In this document: piece after piece, positions 44,965 through 55,559 of the stretch | How the letters are laid out: each line of letters begins with the position of its first letter | How positions within the stretch are numbered: the stretch's first letter is position 1 | Assembly: GCF_030445035.2 (NCBI RefSeq) | Contig: NC_080690.1 | Coordinates: forward strand, 32,328,796 to 32,392,795 | Direction of reading: 5' to 3' | Origin: Dasypus novemcinctus | Lineage: Eukaryota > Chordata > Mammalia > Cingulata > Dasypodidae | DNA length: 64,000 nucleotides | The notes under the pieces: model-generated | The model's database searches: none | Seen by the model: only the letters and a program-made list of their open reading frames with translations | What the model was told of the DNA's origin: nothing | Translations under genes and position numbers: made by a program

Positions 44965-45321
44965 CTGGGAAGCAGATATGGCTCAAGTGATTGGACTTCC
45001 ATCTACTGTATGGGAGGACCTAAGTTTGATCCCCAGGGCCTCCTCATAAAGGCATGCCTGCGCAGTGAGCCATGCAGTAAGATGACGCAACAAAAAGAGA
45101 AAAGGGGATTTCAAGGCAAGATGGCAACAGAAACCAGGAACTGAGGTAGTGCAAGTAAAAGGGAACCTCTCCACATTGGAGGTCCCCAGGATTGAATCCC
45201 AGTGAATCCTAGAGGAGAAAATGAGAAGAGAATACAAAAAGAGAAATAGATCCAGAAAATTACATGGTGAATGGACACAGACAGCAAAAACAGGCTGCGA
45301 GGGAAGGAGGAGAAACAAAAG
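44965..45321 (+). repeat. DAS-like SINE, dimeric type, sense
   Basis: The head is GGGAAGCAGATATGGCTCAA. CTGTGGCC just before it and at 45,322-45,329 is the target duplication. Confidence 0.8.
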
Positions 45322-45829
45322 CTGTGGCCTTGATATGAAATTAATATTCATTCAAGAAATATCTGAGTCCATGGCATATATGGTGACCTATAGTAGAGAT
45401 TGCACATACAAATAGTATGATCCTGGAGCACAAATTCCTTATAGTTAAGAGATATCTTGGAATTTCATATTTAATGAAAATTTCATATTTATTAAGATAA
45501 TTTAATAGCTAAACATTTGTGTGTATCAAGCTTTGCTTTATAGTGTTAGAGTAAACATGGCTGTTAATGAAAACTTGGTGACCCAAACTATATATTTAAA
45601 ATATATGTATATTCATACATATCATGAGGTTAGAGGTTTATTGAAAGCATGTTAACAACTTAAGCCCTTGAGGTAATTAAGTTAAAAACTGGTTAATTTC
45701 TCATGTGACTGTTGTATCTGATTAGGAAAATTTCATTGGGCTTTCATGCACTTGTGTAGGGTTAAAATATAGGTTAGAAACTCCTCTAAGATTCGACTTA
45801 GAGTTATTACTTAACAAATATTTAGTGAG

Positions 45830-47290
45830 GTCCTAACTGTGGGCCAAATAGTGCTTGCAATAAATTGGTGAACCACAGATGAAGATTGCTGCACTCATGG
45901 AGCTTACATTTTATAACAGATTTATAATACGTCATGTTAAGGTCATGTGAAATGGAAAAAAGAATGGGCCAGGGTTTGTAATTTTACATAGGGTGACCAA
46001 TTGAGTCTCACTGAGAAGATGACGTTTGGGTAAAGACTTGAAGGAAATGAGGTATTTAGCCATGTTGGACATCTGGAGGAACAACATTCCAGGAAGAGGA
46101 ATCATCGTGTGCAGAGGCCCTAAGGAAGGGAAGGGAATGTTCCTTAAATGCTGGAGAAATAATTTGCAGGGAGGGCCTTGTGGTTAGAACTGAGCAAGGG
46201 GGAAAAGTATGAGAGAGGAGGCCAGGAGAGTACCAGTGGCCAGATACCTTAAACTGTATGTGTTTGAGGGCTATTAATAAGGACTCTTGCCTTTACTGAG
46301 TCAGTGGAGGGCTTTGAGCATAGGTTGACATATCTAAGTTTTTTATATTTTAAAGGTGTTTTTCTCTGGAAGTTGTATTGACAGACTATAGGGAGCAAGG
46401 ATGGAAACAGGGAAATCAGTTAGCAGGCTAGCATTGTAATCCAGGTGAGAGATGATGGTCCTTGGATTATCACCAGTGTTGAGGTGGTGAGAAGTGGTTG
46501 GATTCTGGTAATATTTGGTAAGCTGAAGAATTTCCTGACAGATTGGTTATGGGGAATGAGAGACAGGGGTGAGTGGAGAGGGAAAGAGTACTTGGAAGAC
46601 TCCAGGATTTTGGCCTGAGCAATTTGATATCAACTGAGATGATGGACTGTCATTGAGGGGGACGATAAGGAACTCATTTTTTTTTTTTAAATATTTATTT
46701 ATTATTATTTTTAATTACATTAAAAAAAATATATGAGGTCCCATTCAACCCCACCGCCCCCGCCCCCCACTCCCCCCACAGCAACACTCTCTCCCATCAT
46801 CGTGATACATCCATTGCACCTGGTAAGTTCATCTCTGAGCATCACTGCACCCCATAGTCAATGGTCCACATCATAGCCCAGACTCTTCTCACGTTCCATC
46901 CAGTGGGCCCTGGGGGGATCTACAGTGTCCCGTAATTGTCCGTGAAGCACTATCCAGGACAACTCCACGAAGGAACTCATTTTTGAACAAGTGTTTGAGT
47001 TGACAAGTATGAAATTAGATAAGACCATTGGAGAGATTTGGGCTGGAGATCTAAATTTGGGAGTTATTTGTATAAAATTTTTTATGTTAAAGTAGAAGAC
47101 CACCAAGAAAGTGAAGACAGAAAAGAAAAGAAATGCAAGGATGAAACCTTGATGTCACCTAATCCTGTGAGGGCAAAAGAATAGCTAGGTGAAGGAGAAC
47201 TGAGCAGGAGAGACCTGTGAAACTGCATCTTGAAATTCAAGTGAAGAAAGTGAAGCATCTATGAGGGAGTGATCAGTTGGGTCACAATCC
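45830..47290 (-). repeat. long L2 LINE fragment, antisense, split by an L1
   Basis: CTAACTGTGGGCCAAATAGT, ACATTCCAGGAAGAGGAATC, GAGTCAGTGGAGGGCTTTGA and TGGAAGACTCCAGGATTTTG follow the antisense L2 order over about 1.1 kb, with an L1 piece inserted at 46,681-46,969. The last 250 bp are weakly matched. Confidence 0.6.
46681..46969 (-). mobile_element. 5'-truncated L1 3' end, antisense, young
   Basis: A T-run is followed by ATATGAGGTCCCATTCAACC and CAGCAACACTCTCTCCCATC. AAGGAACTCATTTT at 46,667-46,680 and 46,970-46,983 is a perfect 14-bp target duplication. The length of about 289 bp shows strong 5' truncation. Confidence 0.9.
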
Positions 47291-47438
47291 TCATGTCCTG
47301 GTTCACACTTGTTGTTTTGGCATAAATTGTTAACATTACTTCCTTTTACTTTCAGAAGTATCCTACTTTGCATAATAAATCCTGTGGTCATTCTACTAAT
47401 AGGCCTAGTAGGATTGGGCTTAAAAATTTGTCATTAAT

Positions 47439-47838
47439 TGGGAAGCAGATGTGGCTCAAGCAGTTGGGCTCCTATCTACCATATGAGAGATGTAGGGTTC
47501 GATTCCAGGGCCTCCTGTTGAAGACAAGCTGGGCTGTGTGGTGTACTGGCCCACGCATAGGAATGTTGGCCTGCGTGGCAAGCTGGTCTGAGCGGAGAGC
47601 TGGTACCGCAAGGTGATACAACAAAAAGAGACAGAGGAGAGCCAATAAGAGGTGCAGCAGATCAGGGAGCTGAGGTGGCACAAGAGATTGAGCACCTCTC
47701 TCCCACTCTGAAAGGTCCCAGGATCGGTTCCCAGTGCTGCCTAAAGAGACGACAAGCAGATGCAGAAGAACACAGTGAAAGGTCACAGAGCAGGCAACAG
47801 GGAGTGGTGAGAAATAAATAAGTAAATCTTTTAAAAAG
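47439..47838 (+). repeat. DAS-like SINE, dimeric type, sense
   Basis: The heads are GGGAAGCAGATGTGGCTCAA and, further on, GGGAGCTGAGGTGGCACAAG; the tail is AAATAAATAAGTAAATC. TTGTCATTAAT and TTGTTATTAAT flank it. Confidence 0.85.
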
Positions 47839-48261
47839 TTGTTATTAATGCATTCACATATTCATATAGTGAGGCCTGGCTTGTTAAAAATTCTAATATG
47901 CAAATTATTATATAACTTGAGGTGTTAATGTGGAAAAGATGTAGTTCTTGTCATGGAGCTCCTATCAGAACAGATAATATAGTGGAAATTCCTTGTTGAA
48001 TTCAAAGTTTCTTGGAATATCAATTAAAACTTGTTTGGGTGCAGTCTTCCTGTGCTGAATTTGTGCTCTAGGTAAAATAACAGTTAAAGTAGGCTTATCA
48101 TAGCATATATTTCATGATACAGTTATTCTTGTGTTGCTCTGTATCAGCATTTTTGGTATAAATTCTGACAAAAGGGAGACTTCCTATATCTTGTAAACTC
48201 TTACCTATCATAGAATCTACTTAATATGAACCTTCCTTTTGGTATTTATAATAATAATCAT

Positions 48262-48713
48262 AATGTTTATCTTTCCCCATCTCACTGTTTGCACTTGTGT
48301 CTCTGTTCATTGTCTTCATTTCTTTTTAGAGTCATCGGAAATCGAACTCGGAACCTCCAGTATGGGAGGGAGGCGCCTAATTGCATAAGCCACTTCTGTA
48401 CCCTGCTCTGTTGTGTGTATCGTTATGTTTTTCCTCGTCTCTTGTTGTGTCAGCTCGCTGAGCCTGCCCATATTGCCACCTCGCAGTCCTGCTTGTCCTC
48501 TTTAGGAGGCCCATGAACCTCTGCTCCCTGCTTTGTTGTGTCTCTCATTATGTTTTTCCCCTTGTGTTTACTGTTGCGTCATCTTGTTGTGTCAGCTTGC
48601 CATGTCTGCCTTTTGTACCAGCTCAGCATCTTTTTTAGGAGGCATGGGGAACTGAACCACGGACCTCCCGTGTGGTAGGTGGGAGCTCAGGCTATTGAGC
48701 CACATCCCTTCCC
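48262..48713 (-). repeat. DAS-like SINE, dimeric type, antisense
   Basis: Reversed units are TTTAGAGTCATCGGAAATCG and TTTTAGGAGGCATGGGGAAC. TATAATAAT occurs on both sides. Confidence 0.8.
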
Positions 48714-49437
48714 TATAATAATTAGATACCTATGAAATTGTTGTAAAACAACAGGCTGAAAGTATTCATGTAATTAGTTACCATGTTTCCAGTTATTAGT
48801 TCTGGCTGAACAAGTTTGCAGAAACAGTTCAAAATATTGTGGGTTATACATGTTAGTAAAACTGAGCATTTTATATTTAAACAAAAGGGTTCTTGACCTG
48901 TTAGCCACACATTTTTAATGCTATTTATCTGAAGGTATCTTAGCCAGGAATTTTCTACAGCTGTTTCCTATTTTGAACTTAAGGAGGGTATAGGGTGATT
49001 TCTTGAGCTTTTTTTTTTTTCTTTCCCCTTCCTCTTCTGAAAACAGTACGCTGCCTGGTTTAGTTTGGATATAGGAATTTCTAAAGCAACCAATGCAGTA
49101 TATAGATAGGGCATTCAGTGACTCCATACTATTTCTCCTATTTCTTCTTGGCTGATATTTTACCAAAATGTCCTCTGATCTAATCATAAACCCTCCTGTG
49201 GGGTTTTTTCCCATTCTTTTGTGAACTTTTGTTTATTAAAGTTGGAAAGTAAAAAAAGTATATAATTGTGAAAAAGAAATTTTAAAAATAAAATGTAAGT
49301 AAAAGCTTCCCCACCTCATATTCCAGCTTCTACTCACAGGTATCCAATAAGTTCTTGTTTATTCAGCCAAAAAATTCTATCCTTTTTTCTCCTCTTGATG
49401 GACATCTTTCCTTCAGTTTTATTCATTGTTTTTATTT

Positions 49438-49582
49438 ATTTTTTTTAAAGATTTATTTATTCCCCCTCCTCATTGTTTGTGCTCGCTGTCTGCTCATCTT
49501 CTCTTTAAGAGGCATGGGGAACCGAATCTGCGACCTCCCAAATGGAAGAAAGGCACTCAATTGCTTGAGCCACCTCAGCTCC
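49438..49582 (-). repeat. short SINE unit, antisense
   Basis: A T-run, a C-rich stretch and one reversed tRNA-like unit (GGGGAACCGAATCTGCGACC) are present. TTTATTCATT flanks both sides. Confidence 0.8.
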
Positions 49583-50289
49583 CTTTATTCATTCTGTTTA
49601 AATAACTGCCTTGTTTGGGTATACCATGATTATTAAAATCGTTACTGTTTAGTGTCTTTTTTATGTCACAAACAATATACTTGAGGGAAAATCTTTCTAC
49701 CAGTTTCCTTTATGTTCTTGAGAAAATTTTATATGGAGGGAAGGATAGACTTTTAAGAGTATTTAAAGTTTTAACAGGTTTTTAAACTCTTGCCAATTTT
49801 AGTTTCAGGAAAGGTTCTACCACTTTATATTACTGTTAATCATCTGATAAGTTCCTGTTTGCCCATACCATGCTTATTAAGGGAATAGCTTCAAATTTTT
49901 GGGTTTTTGTTATATAGAAAAATTTTGGGTTTTTGTTTATAGAAAGTATGTTATCATAATGTAAAGGAAAACAACTTGCCCTAAAAATCTTAGAGCAGGC
50001 AGGAGCCGTTACATCTCATGGCTAGGTAAAAACGAAATTGATCTTTAACTTCTTATGTCATTAGAAGGAGTAAAAATATCTTGGCAAATTCCCAAGCCCC
50101 TCCTTACTCTTTTTTTTTTTACTGGGATGTGGAAGAATAGCATAGAACTTTGCTTTGTGTAACAAAATGAAACAACTTACTTTTTCTACATTATTAAACT
50201 GTTAAAAGTTTAAATGCCTTTACCCAAGGGCATTTACTTTTCATAAATTTATCATACCTTAAATAGTAATTCAGATTATAAGAAAAAAA

Positions 50290-50733
50290 TTTTTTTCAAG
50301 ATATATTTTTATTTCTCCTCCCCCCTCATTCTCCCTGTTGTCTGCACTCTTGTTCATTCGCTGTGTATTCTTTTTTGTCTGTTGTATTCTCATTAGGTGG
50401 CTTCGGGAACTGATCCTGGGACCTTCTGGAGTGAGAGAGAGGCGATTATTCTCTTGAGCCACCTCATCTCCCCTGTTCTGCTACATCTTATTTTCTCTCT
50501 GTGTCTCTTGTTGCATCATCTTGCTGTGCCAGCTCTCCACATTGGCCAGAACTCTTGTGCGGGGCAGCTTTCCTGTGCCAGGTGGCCTTCCCCCACAGGG
50601 CGGCTCTCCTGCATGGGGCCACATTCCCGCATGGGCCGGCAGTCCGGGTGGGCCAGCTTGCCCTCACCAGGAGGCCCTGGGCCTCCTGTATGGTAGACGG
50701 GAGCCCAGTTGGTTGAGCCACATCTGTTTTCCA
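50290..50733 (-). repeat. DAS-like SINE, dimeric type, antisense
   Basis: It has a C-rich start, a reversed unit near 50,398 (GGGAACTGATCCTGGGACC) and a head ending GGTTGAGCCACATCTG. Confidence 0.8.
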
Positions 50734-51292
50734 TAATGAAATTATGGGCAGATTTTAGAACAGGAAGCTGTGGATAAACTCAGCACCTTGTAGTCAAAGT
50801 TACTTTAGGAGTTTCAGTAATAGTTGGTGAGTTCTTAAGAAACTCATTAGTATTTCTTAAGAAAAAAACCTTTTTTTTTGTATTTGTCTTTTTTTTAAAT
50901 GAAGACTAAAGGATAGCTAAAATGGGCTTCTCTTGCTAAATACTCCTAGTGAACAATTTCAATAATGCAGGAAGGAATTTTATTTCTGAAGTTCTTACCT
51001 TCCTTTAAATCAGTCACTCAAACTTGAAGCATACATTCTGAGGTACAATTTTAAGACCATTACTCTGATTCTGTAACAGCATATGAGGATTAAAGTTAAC
51101 AAATGGGTTCTAGTAAATAGGTTGTAGGTATTTTTGAAAAGTGGAACTTTTAAGTTGGATGAGTGTCTCCTAATTTTAATTCTAAGTACTTTGGTGCTAA
51201 TTCCAAAGAATGCAGTAGAAATTATTGATTCAAAATTGGGAAATGAGAAATCTCAAATTCATAGGTTATAAATAAAACCTGCTTATTTAATT

Positions 51293-51386
51293 TATTTGTT
51301 TACTTATTTTGAGGTTTCAGGGATTGAACCTGGGACCTTGTATATGTGAAGCAGGCGTTCAGCCACTGAGCTACACCTGCTCCCCA
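51293..51386 (-). repeat. short SINE unit, antisense
   Basis: One reversed tRNA-like unit (AGGGATTGAACCTGGGACC to GCTACACCTGCTCCCC) ends about 145 bp before the CNOT1 exon 2 acceptor. Confidence 0.75.
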
Positions 51387-51571
51387 TTCCTTGTCTAATT
51401 TAAACATGGCTTCTTTTGTCAAAGGTGGTGGAGATGTCCTAAGTTTGGTTTTTAGTCTTCAAGTGGCATTTTAGGCCCTAAGGCAGAAAAATGAAAGTTA
51501 TTTTAAATCTTTTTTTCCCCTACTTCCACAGACTGACTGGAATTCTGGAATTTTTTTCGTAAACAGGTGCC

Positions 51572-51613
51572 ATGTTTCAGAACAGAGTAAGACTCCTGGT
51601 AAAGAAGAACTGA
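51572..51613 (+). promoter_or_regulatory. upstream ORF 1 of CNOT1
   Basis: It is a 13-codon ORF from GCCATGTTT to TGA, entirely before the main start. Its -3 base is G, a fair initiation context. Confidence 0.55.
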
Positions 51614-51691
51614 AGACATTGTACAGACACCAGATATAGGCTCATTACAGAGAAAGCATTAACCTGCCTCTGAGGTGACTAAAGGGGAATA

Positions 51692-51751
51692 ATGGTGATT
51701 TTGCGCCGGGCTCGGCCGCCTGCTTCCGCCCCAACCAGCAATGAATCTTGA
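51692..51751 (+). promoter_or_regulatory. upstream ORF 2 of CNOT1, overlapping the main start
   Basis: It is a 19-codon ORF starting AATAATGG (A at -3, G at +4, a strong context) and ending at TGA 11 bases past the first base of the CNOT1 ATG, in another frame. A ribosome starting here would read through the main start. Confidence 0.65.
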
Positions 51752-51842
51752 CTCGCTCTCGCTGGCCTTGTCTCAAATCAGCTACCTGGTGGACAATTTA
51801 ACCAAGAAAAACTACCGAGCCAGCCAGCAGGAAATACAACAT
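51741..51842 (+). CDS. CCR4-NOT transcription complex subunit 1, first coding exon, 3' partial
   Basis: The 34 codons from ATG to the donor encode [20 protein letters not shown] followed by [14 protein letters not shown], which I recognise as the N-terminus of CNOT1; it appears unchanged from the human protein. CNOT1 is the roughly 2,370-residue scaffold of CCR4-NOT, the main cytoplasmic deadenylase, and holds the CNOT6/7 nucleases, CNOT9, CNOT2/3 and, at the N-terminal part, CNOT10/11. It recruits mRNAs through partners such as TNRC6 and TTP. The rest of the gene lies beyond the window. Start context is G at -3 and A at +4. Upstream lie a CpG-island promoter and a 32-kb intron. Confidence 0.96.
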
Positions 51843-52059
51843 GTAAGTAAACTAGTCATACAAAACAAGTATGGTTGAAGTAATGAGTGCTGTGTTTTTT
51901 CAAAACTGGTTATATGGGTATGTTCCATGAAAAGTAACTTTTGCCCTTACTTAAAATGATTTCTCTTCAACTTAATATATAAAAGGCATCTTACCCCATT
52001 ATTATTTAGTATTTACAGAATATGAAATATTACTCTGAATTATGGTCAAGTTTCAACTT

Positions 52060-53060
52060 ATTTTTATTAAAATTAGGATGTAATTGATAAATCATAAAAT
52101 TCATTTGTAATTATATAATTCAGTGGCTTTTAGTATATTTATAAATTTATGCAACCATCACCACTATCTAATTCCAGAACATTTTTATCACCCCAAAAAG
52201 GAATGGCCATATCCATTAGTAGTCATTCTTTGTGCATCTTTAGCAACCGTAATCTTTTTTTGGTCTCTCTAGCTTGTTGTATTTTGGACATTTCATATAA
52301 ATGCAATCATAAGTGGCCTTTTGTATCTGGCTTATTTTACTTAGCATACTCATCACAAGGTTCATGCACTTTGGGGTGGTTTCTGCCTTTTGGCTAATAT
52401 GTAAATAATGCTGGTATGAACACTGGTATGTAAGTATATGTTCAAGTCCCTTCTTTCAGATCTTTTGGGTATATACCCAGAAGGGGGATTGCTGGGTCCT
52501 ATGTTCTGTGTTTAATTTTTTTTTTTTTTTTTTTTTTACTGTTTTTATTCCCCCCCTCCCCCCACCGTTGTCTGTTCTCTCTGTCCATTCGCTGTGTGTT
52601 CTTCTTTGTCTGCTTGCATTCTTGGCAGTACCGGGAATCTGTGTCTTTTTTTGTTGTGTCATCTTGCTGCATCAGCTCTCCATGTGTACGGTGCCACTTC
52701 TGGGCAGGCTTTGCTTTTTTTGCACAGGGCAGCTTTCTTGAGGGGTGCACTCTTTGTGCGGGCTCCCCTACGCCGGGGACACCCCTGCGTGACATGGCAC
52801 TCCTTGCGCGCATCAGCACTGTGTGTGGGCCAGCTCACCACACTGGTCAGGAGGCCCTGGGTTTGAACCCTGGATCTCCTATGTGGTAGGCAGACGCTCT
52901 ATCAGTTGAGCCACATCTGCTTCCCATGTGATTAACTTTTTAAGCAACTGCCAAACTGCACCATTTTACATTCGCACCAATAACATAAAAGCATTCTAAT
53001 GTCTTTTCATTCTTTGCCAGTACTTTTCTTTTCCCTCTCTTTTTTTTTAGCGTGGCTGTA
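52060..53060 (-). mobile_element. L1 3' region, antisense, with a SINE inside
   Basis: TATAATTCAGTGGCTTTTAG, CAACCATCACCACTATCTAA and TCTTTTGGGTATATACCCAG are antisense L1. The text resumes after the SINE with AAGCAACTGCCAAACTGCA. Confidence 0.8.
52517..52925 (-). repeat. DAS-like SINE, long type, inside L1
   Basis: A T-run and C-run lead to a complete body ending GTTGAGCCACATCTGCTTCC. Confidence 0.85.
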
Positions 53061-53120
53061 GATTTATAGAAAAGTCATGCATAAAATACATAAAATACAG
53101 AATTCACATATATCAACCTT

Positions 53121-53236
53121 TTTTTTTAATAAAACTGATTTTATTTTATTTTTATTTTTTTGGAGGTACCAGGGATTGAATCTGGGAGCTTATACATGGG
53201 AAGCAGGTGCTCAAACACTGAGCTACACCTGCTCCA
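53121..53236 (-). repeat. short SINE unit, antisense
   Basis: A T-rich stretch precedes one reversed unit (GGAGGTACCAGGGATTGAAT to GCTACACCTGCTCC). Confidence 0.75.
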
Positions 53237-53249
53237 CTCTGTGTATTGT

Positions 53250-54105
53250 TAATACCATGTATTAGTGTGGTATATTTGTTACAATTCATGAAAAAGAATT
53301 ATTATAATTGTTCTAAATATAGTCCATTGTTTAGAGTAGGGTTCATTGTGTTGTACAGTCCTGTTTTTTTTTTTTAATTTTTAGTAACATTGACCTAAAA
53401 TTTCCCAGTTTAAGCTCATTCAGATATATAATTCACTCCTATTAATAACATTCACAATGTTGTGCTCCTATCACCACCATCTATTACCAAAGCTTTACAA
53501 TGAACCCAAATAGAAACTCTGTACAACTCAAGCATTAACTCCCCGTTCCTTACCCCTAGCCCAGTCTCTGGTAACCTATATTCCAGATTCTGACTCTGTA
53601 AGTTTGTTTATTATTCTTATTTCTTATCAGTTATATTTGTCCTTTTGTGTCTGGCTTATTTCACTTAACATGTTGTCTTAAAGGTTCATCCATGTTATTG
53701 CACTTACAGAACCTCATCCCTTTTTATGGCTGAATAATTTCCCATTGTATGTATACACCACAGTTTGTTGATCCATTCATCAGTTGATGGACACTTGGGT
53801 TGCTTCCATCTTTTGGCAATTGTGAATAATGCTGCTAAGAATATCTGTGTATAAATACCTGTTCGAGTCCTTGCTTTCAGCTCCTTTGGGTATATTTTAG
53901 AAGTAGGATTTCCAGGTCATATAGTAATTCTGTACTCAGTTTCCTGAGAAACTGTCAAATTGTGTTTCACAGCAGCTGCACCATTTTACATTCTCAAAAG
54001 CAATGATAAGTGTTTCTATTTCTCCATATCCTCTCCAACACTTGTAATTTTTTAAAATAGCCATTCTACTGGGTGTGAAATGCTATCTTATTGTTTTTTT
54101 TTTTA
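53250..54105 (-). mobile_element. L1 3' region, antisense
   Basis: TTTTGTGTCTGGCTTATTTC, TGTATGTATACACCACAGTT and GGCAATTGTGAATAATGCTG are antisense L1. The same text appears at 36,830 and 55,585, so several L1s overlap here. Confidence 0.75.
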
Positions 54106-54157
54106 CTATTAAAATTGAAGCTTATTCATACATGAACATCTGTAAACACTAAGTATT

Positions 54158-54540
54158 GGGAAGTGGACATGGCTTAAGTGATAGAGTGTCTGCCTACCAC
54201 ATAGGAAGTCTAGGGTTTGAACCCAGGGCCTCCTGGCCTGTGTGGTGAGCTGGCCCATATGCAGCACTGCCGTGCACAAGGAGCGCCATGCCACACAGGG
54301 GTGTCCCCCGTGTAGGGGAGCCCCACGCGCAAGGAGATCCACCCTGCACGAAAAAAGTGCAGCTAACCAGGAGTGGTGCCACACACATGAAGAGCTGACG
54401 CAGCAAGATGGCACAACAAAAAGAGACACAGATTCCCGGTGCCGCCAAGAATGCAAGTGAACACAGAAGAACACAGCGAATGGACAAAGAGAGCAGACCC
54501 TGGGGAGGGAGGGGTGGGGAATAAAATCTTAAAAAAAACA
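54158..54540 (+). repeat. DAS-like SINE, long type, sense
   Basis: GGGAAGTGGACATGGCTTAA begins the head, the B-box-like part is GGGTTTGAACCCAGG, and the tail is AATCTTAAAAAAAAC. TAAGTAT occurs on both sides. Confidence 0.85.
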
Positions 54541-54544
54541 ACAA

Positions 54545-55440
54545 CCAGTAAGTATATAATATAAGTTGTGAACTTAAAAAGCCAACATGCATACCATCAT
54601 ACAGGGCTCTCCCGTACATTACTTCATCACCAATATTTTGCATTGTTGTGAAACAATTGTTACAAACTATAAAAGAGCATCCTTCAAACATTGCTACTAA
54701 CTATAGCAAATATCTTGTATTTGGTGTATTTTCCCCCAGCCCACCAGGTTAATGACACCCTGGATTAGTATTATATACTTGTTTTAGTTCATGAGAAAAT
54801 GTTCTCATATTTGGTCTGTTAACCACAGTCCATCTCCCACCACAGGATTCATTGTGTTATTACAGTCCATTCATAGTACACACTCAGAGCTCTCATGTTG
54901 ATCACAGAATTGTCTTGTCATCACGTCAATCAATTTTTAGAATGCTTTCATTACTCTAAAAGGAAAAATCCCATAACTTTTTACATCCCTTATTGTTGTC
55001 CCTTAGAATCGGTATATCTTCTTTGCCATTGCTGTAAAAATGTTACAGTACTGCTGTGAACTATAATCCATAAGTTATATTAGTTGTAATTTTCACATAT
55101 ATCACCATATATATAACACTTTGTAAAGGAAGAGTTTTTTTTTTAAAGGAGGTACCAGGAATTGAACCCAGGACCTTGTATATGGGAAGCAGGCGCTCAA
55201 CCATTTGAGCTACATTCACTCCCAGGAAGAATAGTCTTATACTGTTGACACAATCTTCATCTACCACCAAAATTACTATGTTATACAGTCTACATTATTC
55301 TCTAGCTTCCTTTCAGTTGAAATGTTACAGTCATAGACTACCCCTTTTCAGCCATAATCACATTTATAAATCAGCAGTGTTAGTTATACTCACTTATATT
55401 ACTGTCAACTCTATTCATTTTCACACATTTACAAGTTAAC
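54545..55440 (-). mobile_element. lineage-type L1 3' UTR, antisense, copy 1
   Basis: CATACAGGGCTCTCCCGTAC, TTGTTGTGAAACAATTGTTA.. and CACAATCTTCATCTACCACC recur at 59,170-59,930 in the same order. A short SINE unit is inserted at 55,137-55,224. Confidence 0.65.
55137..55224 (-). repeat. short SINE unit, antisense
   Basis: A T-run and one reversed unit (GGAGGTACCAGGAATTGAAC to GCTACATTCACTCCC) are present. Confidence 0.8.
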
Positions 55441-55559
55441 CTTATTAAAAATTATGTGTACATTAAGTATCAGCTCCTATTTTCAATGAACATTCAATTT
55501 CCTAGTAACCTATTCTGACAGTTTACCTCTGTGAGTTTACCCATTGTTTTATTTCATCT

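Larger units (their letters stand above)
19710..51531 (+). other. CNOT1 intron 1, about 32 kb
   Basis: The intron is mostly transposon-derived; elements are listed separately. In the stretches 20,500-23,530, 26,380-26,790, 32,490-32,850, 33,050-34,220, 34,330-35,690, 44,110-44,960, 45,330-45,830, 47,850-48,250, 48,720-49,430, 49,590-50,280 and 50,740-51,290 I see AT-rich sequence with no element or gene that I can name with confidence. Confidence 0.8.
51532..51842 (+). other. CNOT1 exon 2 (5' UTR end plus first codons)
   Basis: The tract TCTTTTTTTCCCC and CTACTTCCACAG form a strong acceptor at 51,531; a second, weaker acceptor (GTAAACAG) would start the exon at 51,567. The donor is GTAAGT after CAACAT at 51,842. 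The exon carries two upstream ORFs before the main start. Confidence 0.8.

Noticed and set aside
54158-54260. tRNA-gene-like sequences at SINE heads
   Set aside because: A- and B-box-like parts are present, but there is no full cloverleaf with acceptor stem and the copies continue into SINE body and A-tail. They are tRNA-derived repeats, not tRNA genes.
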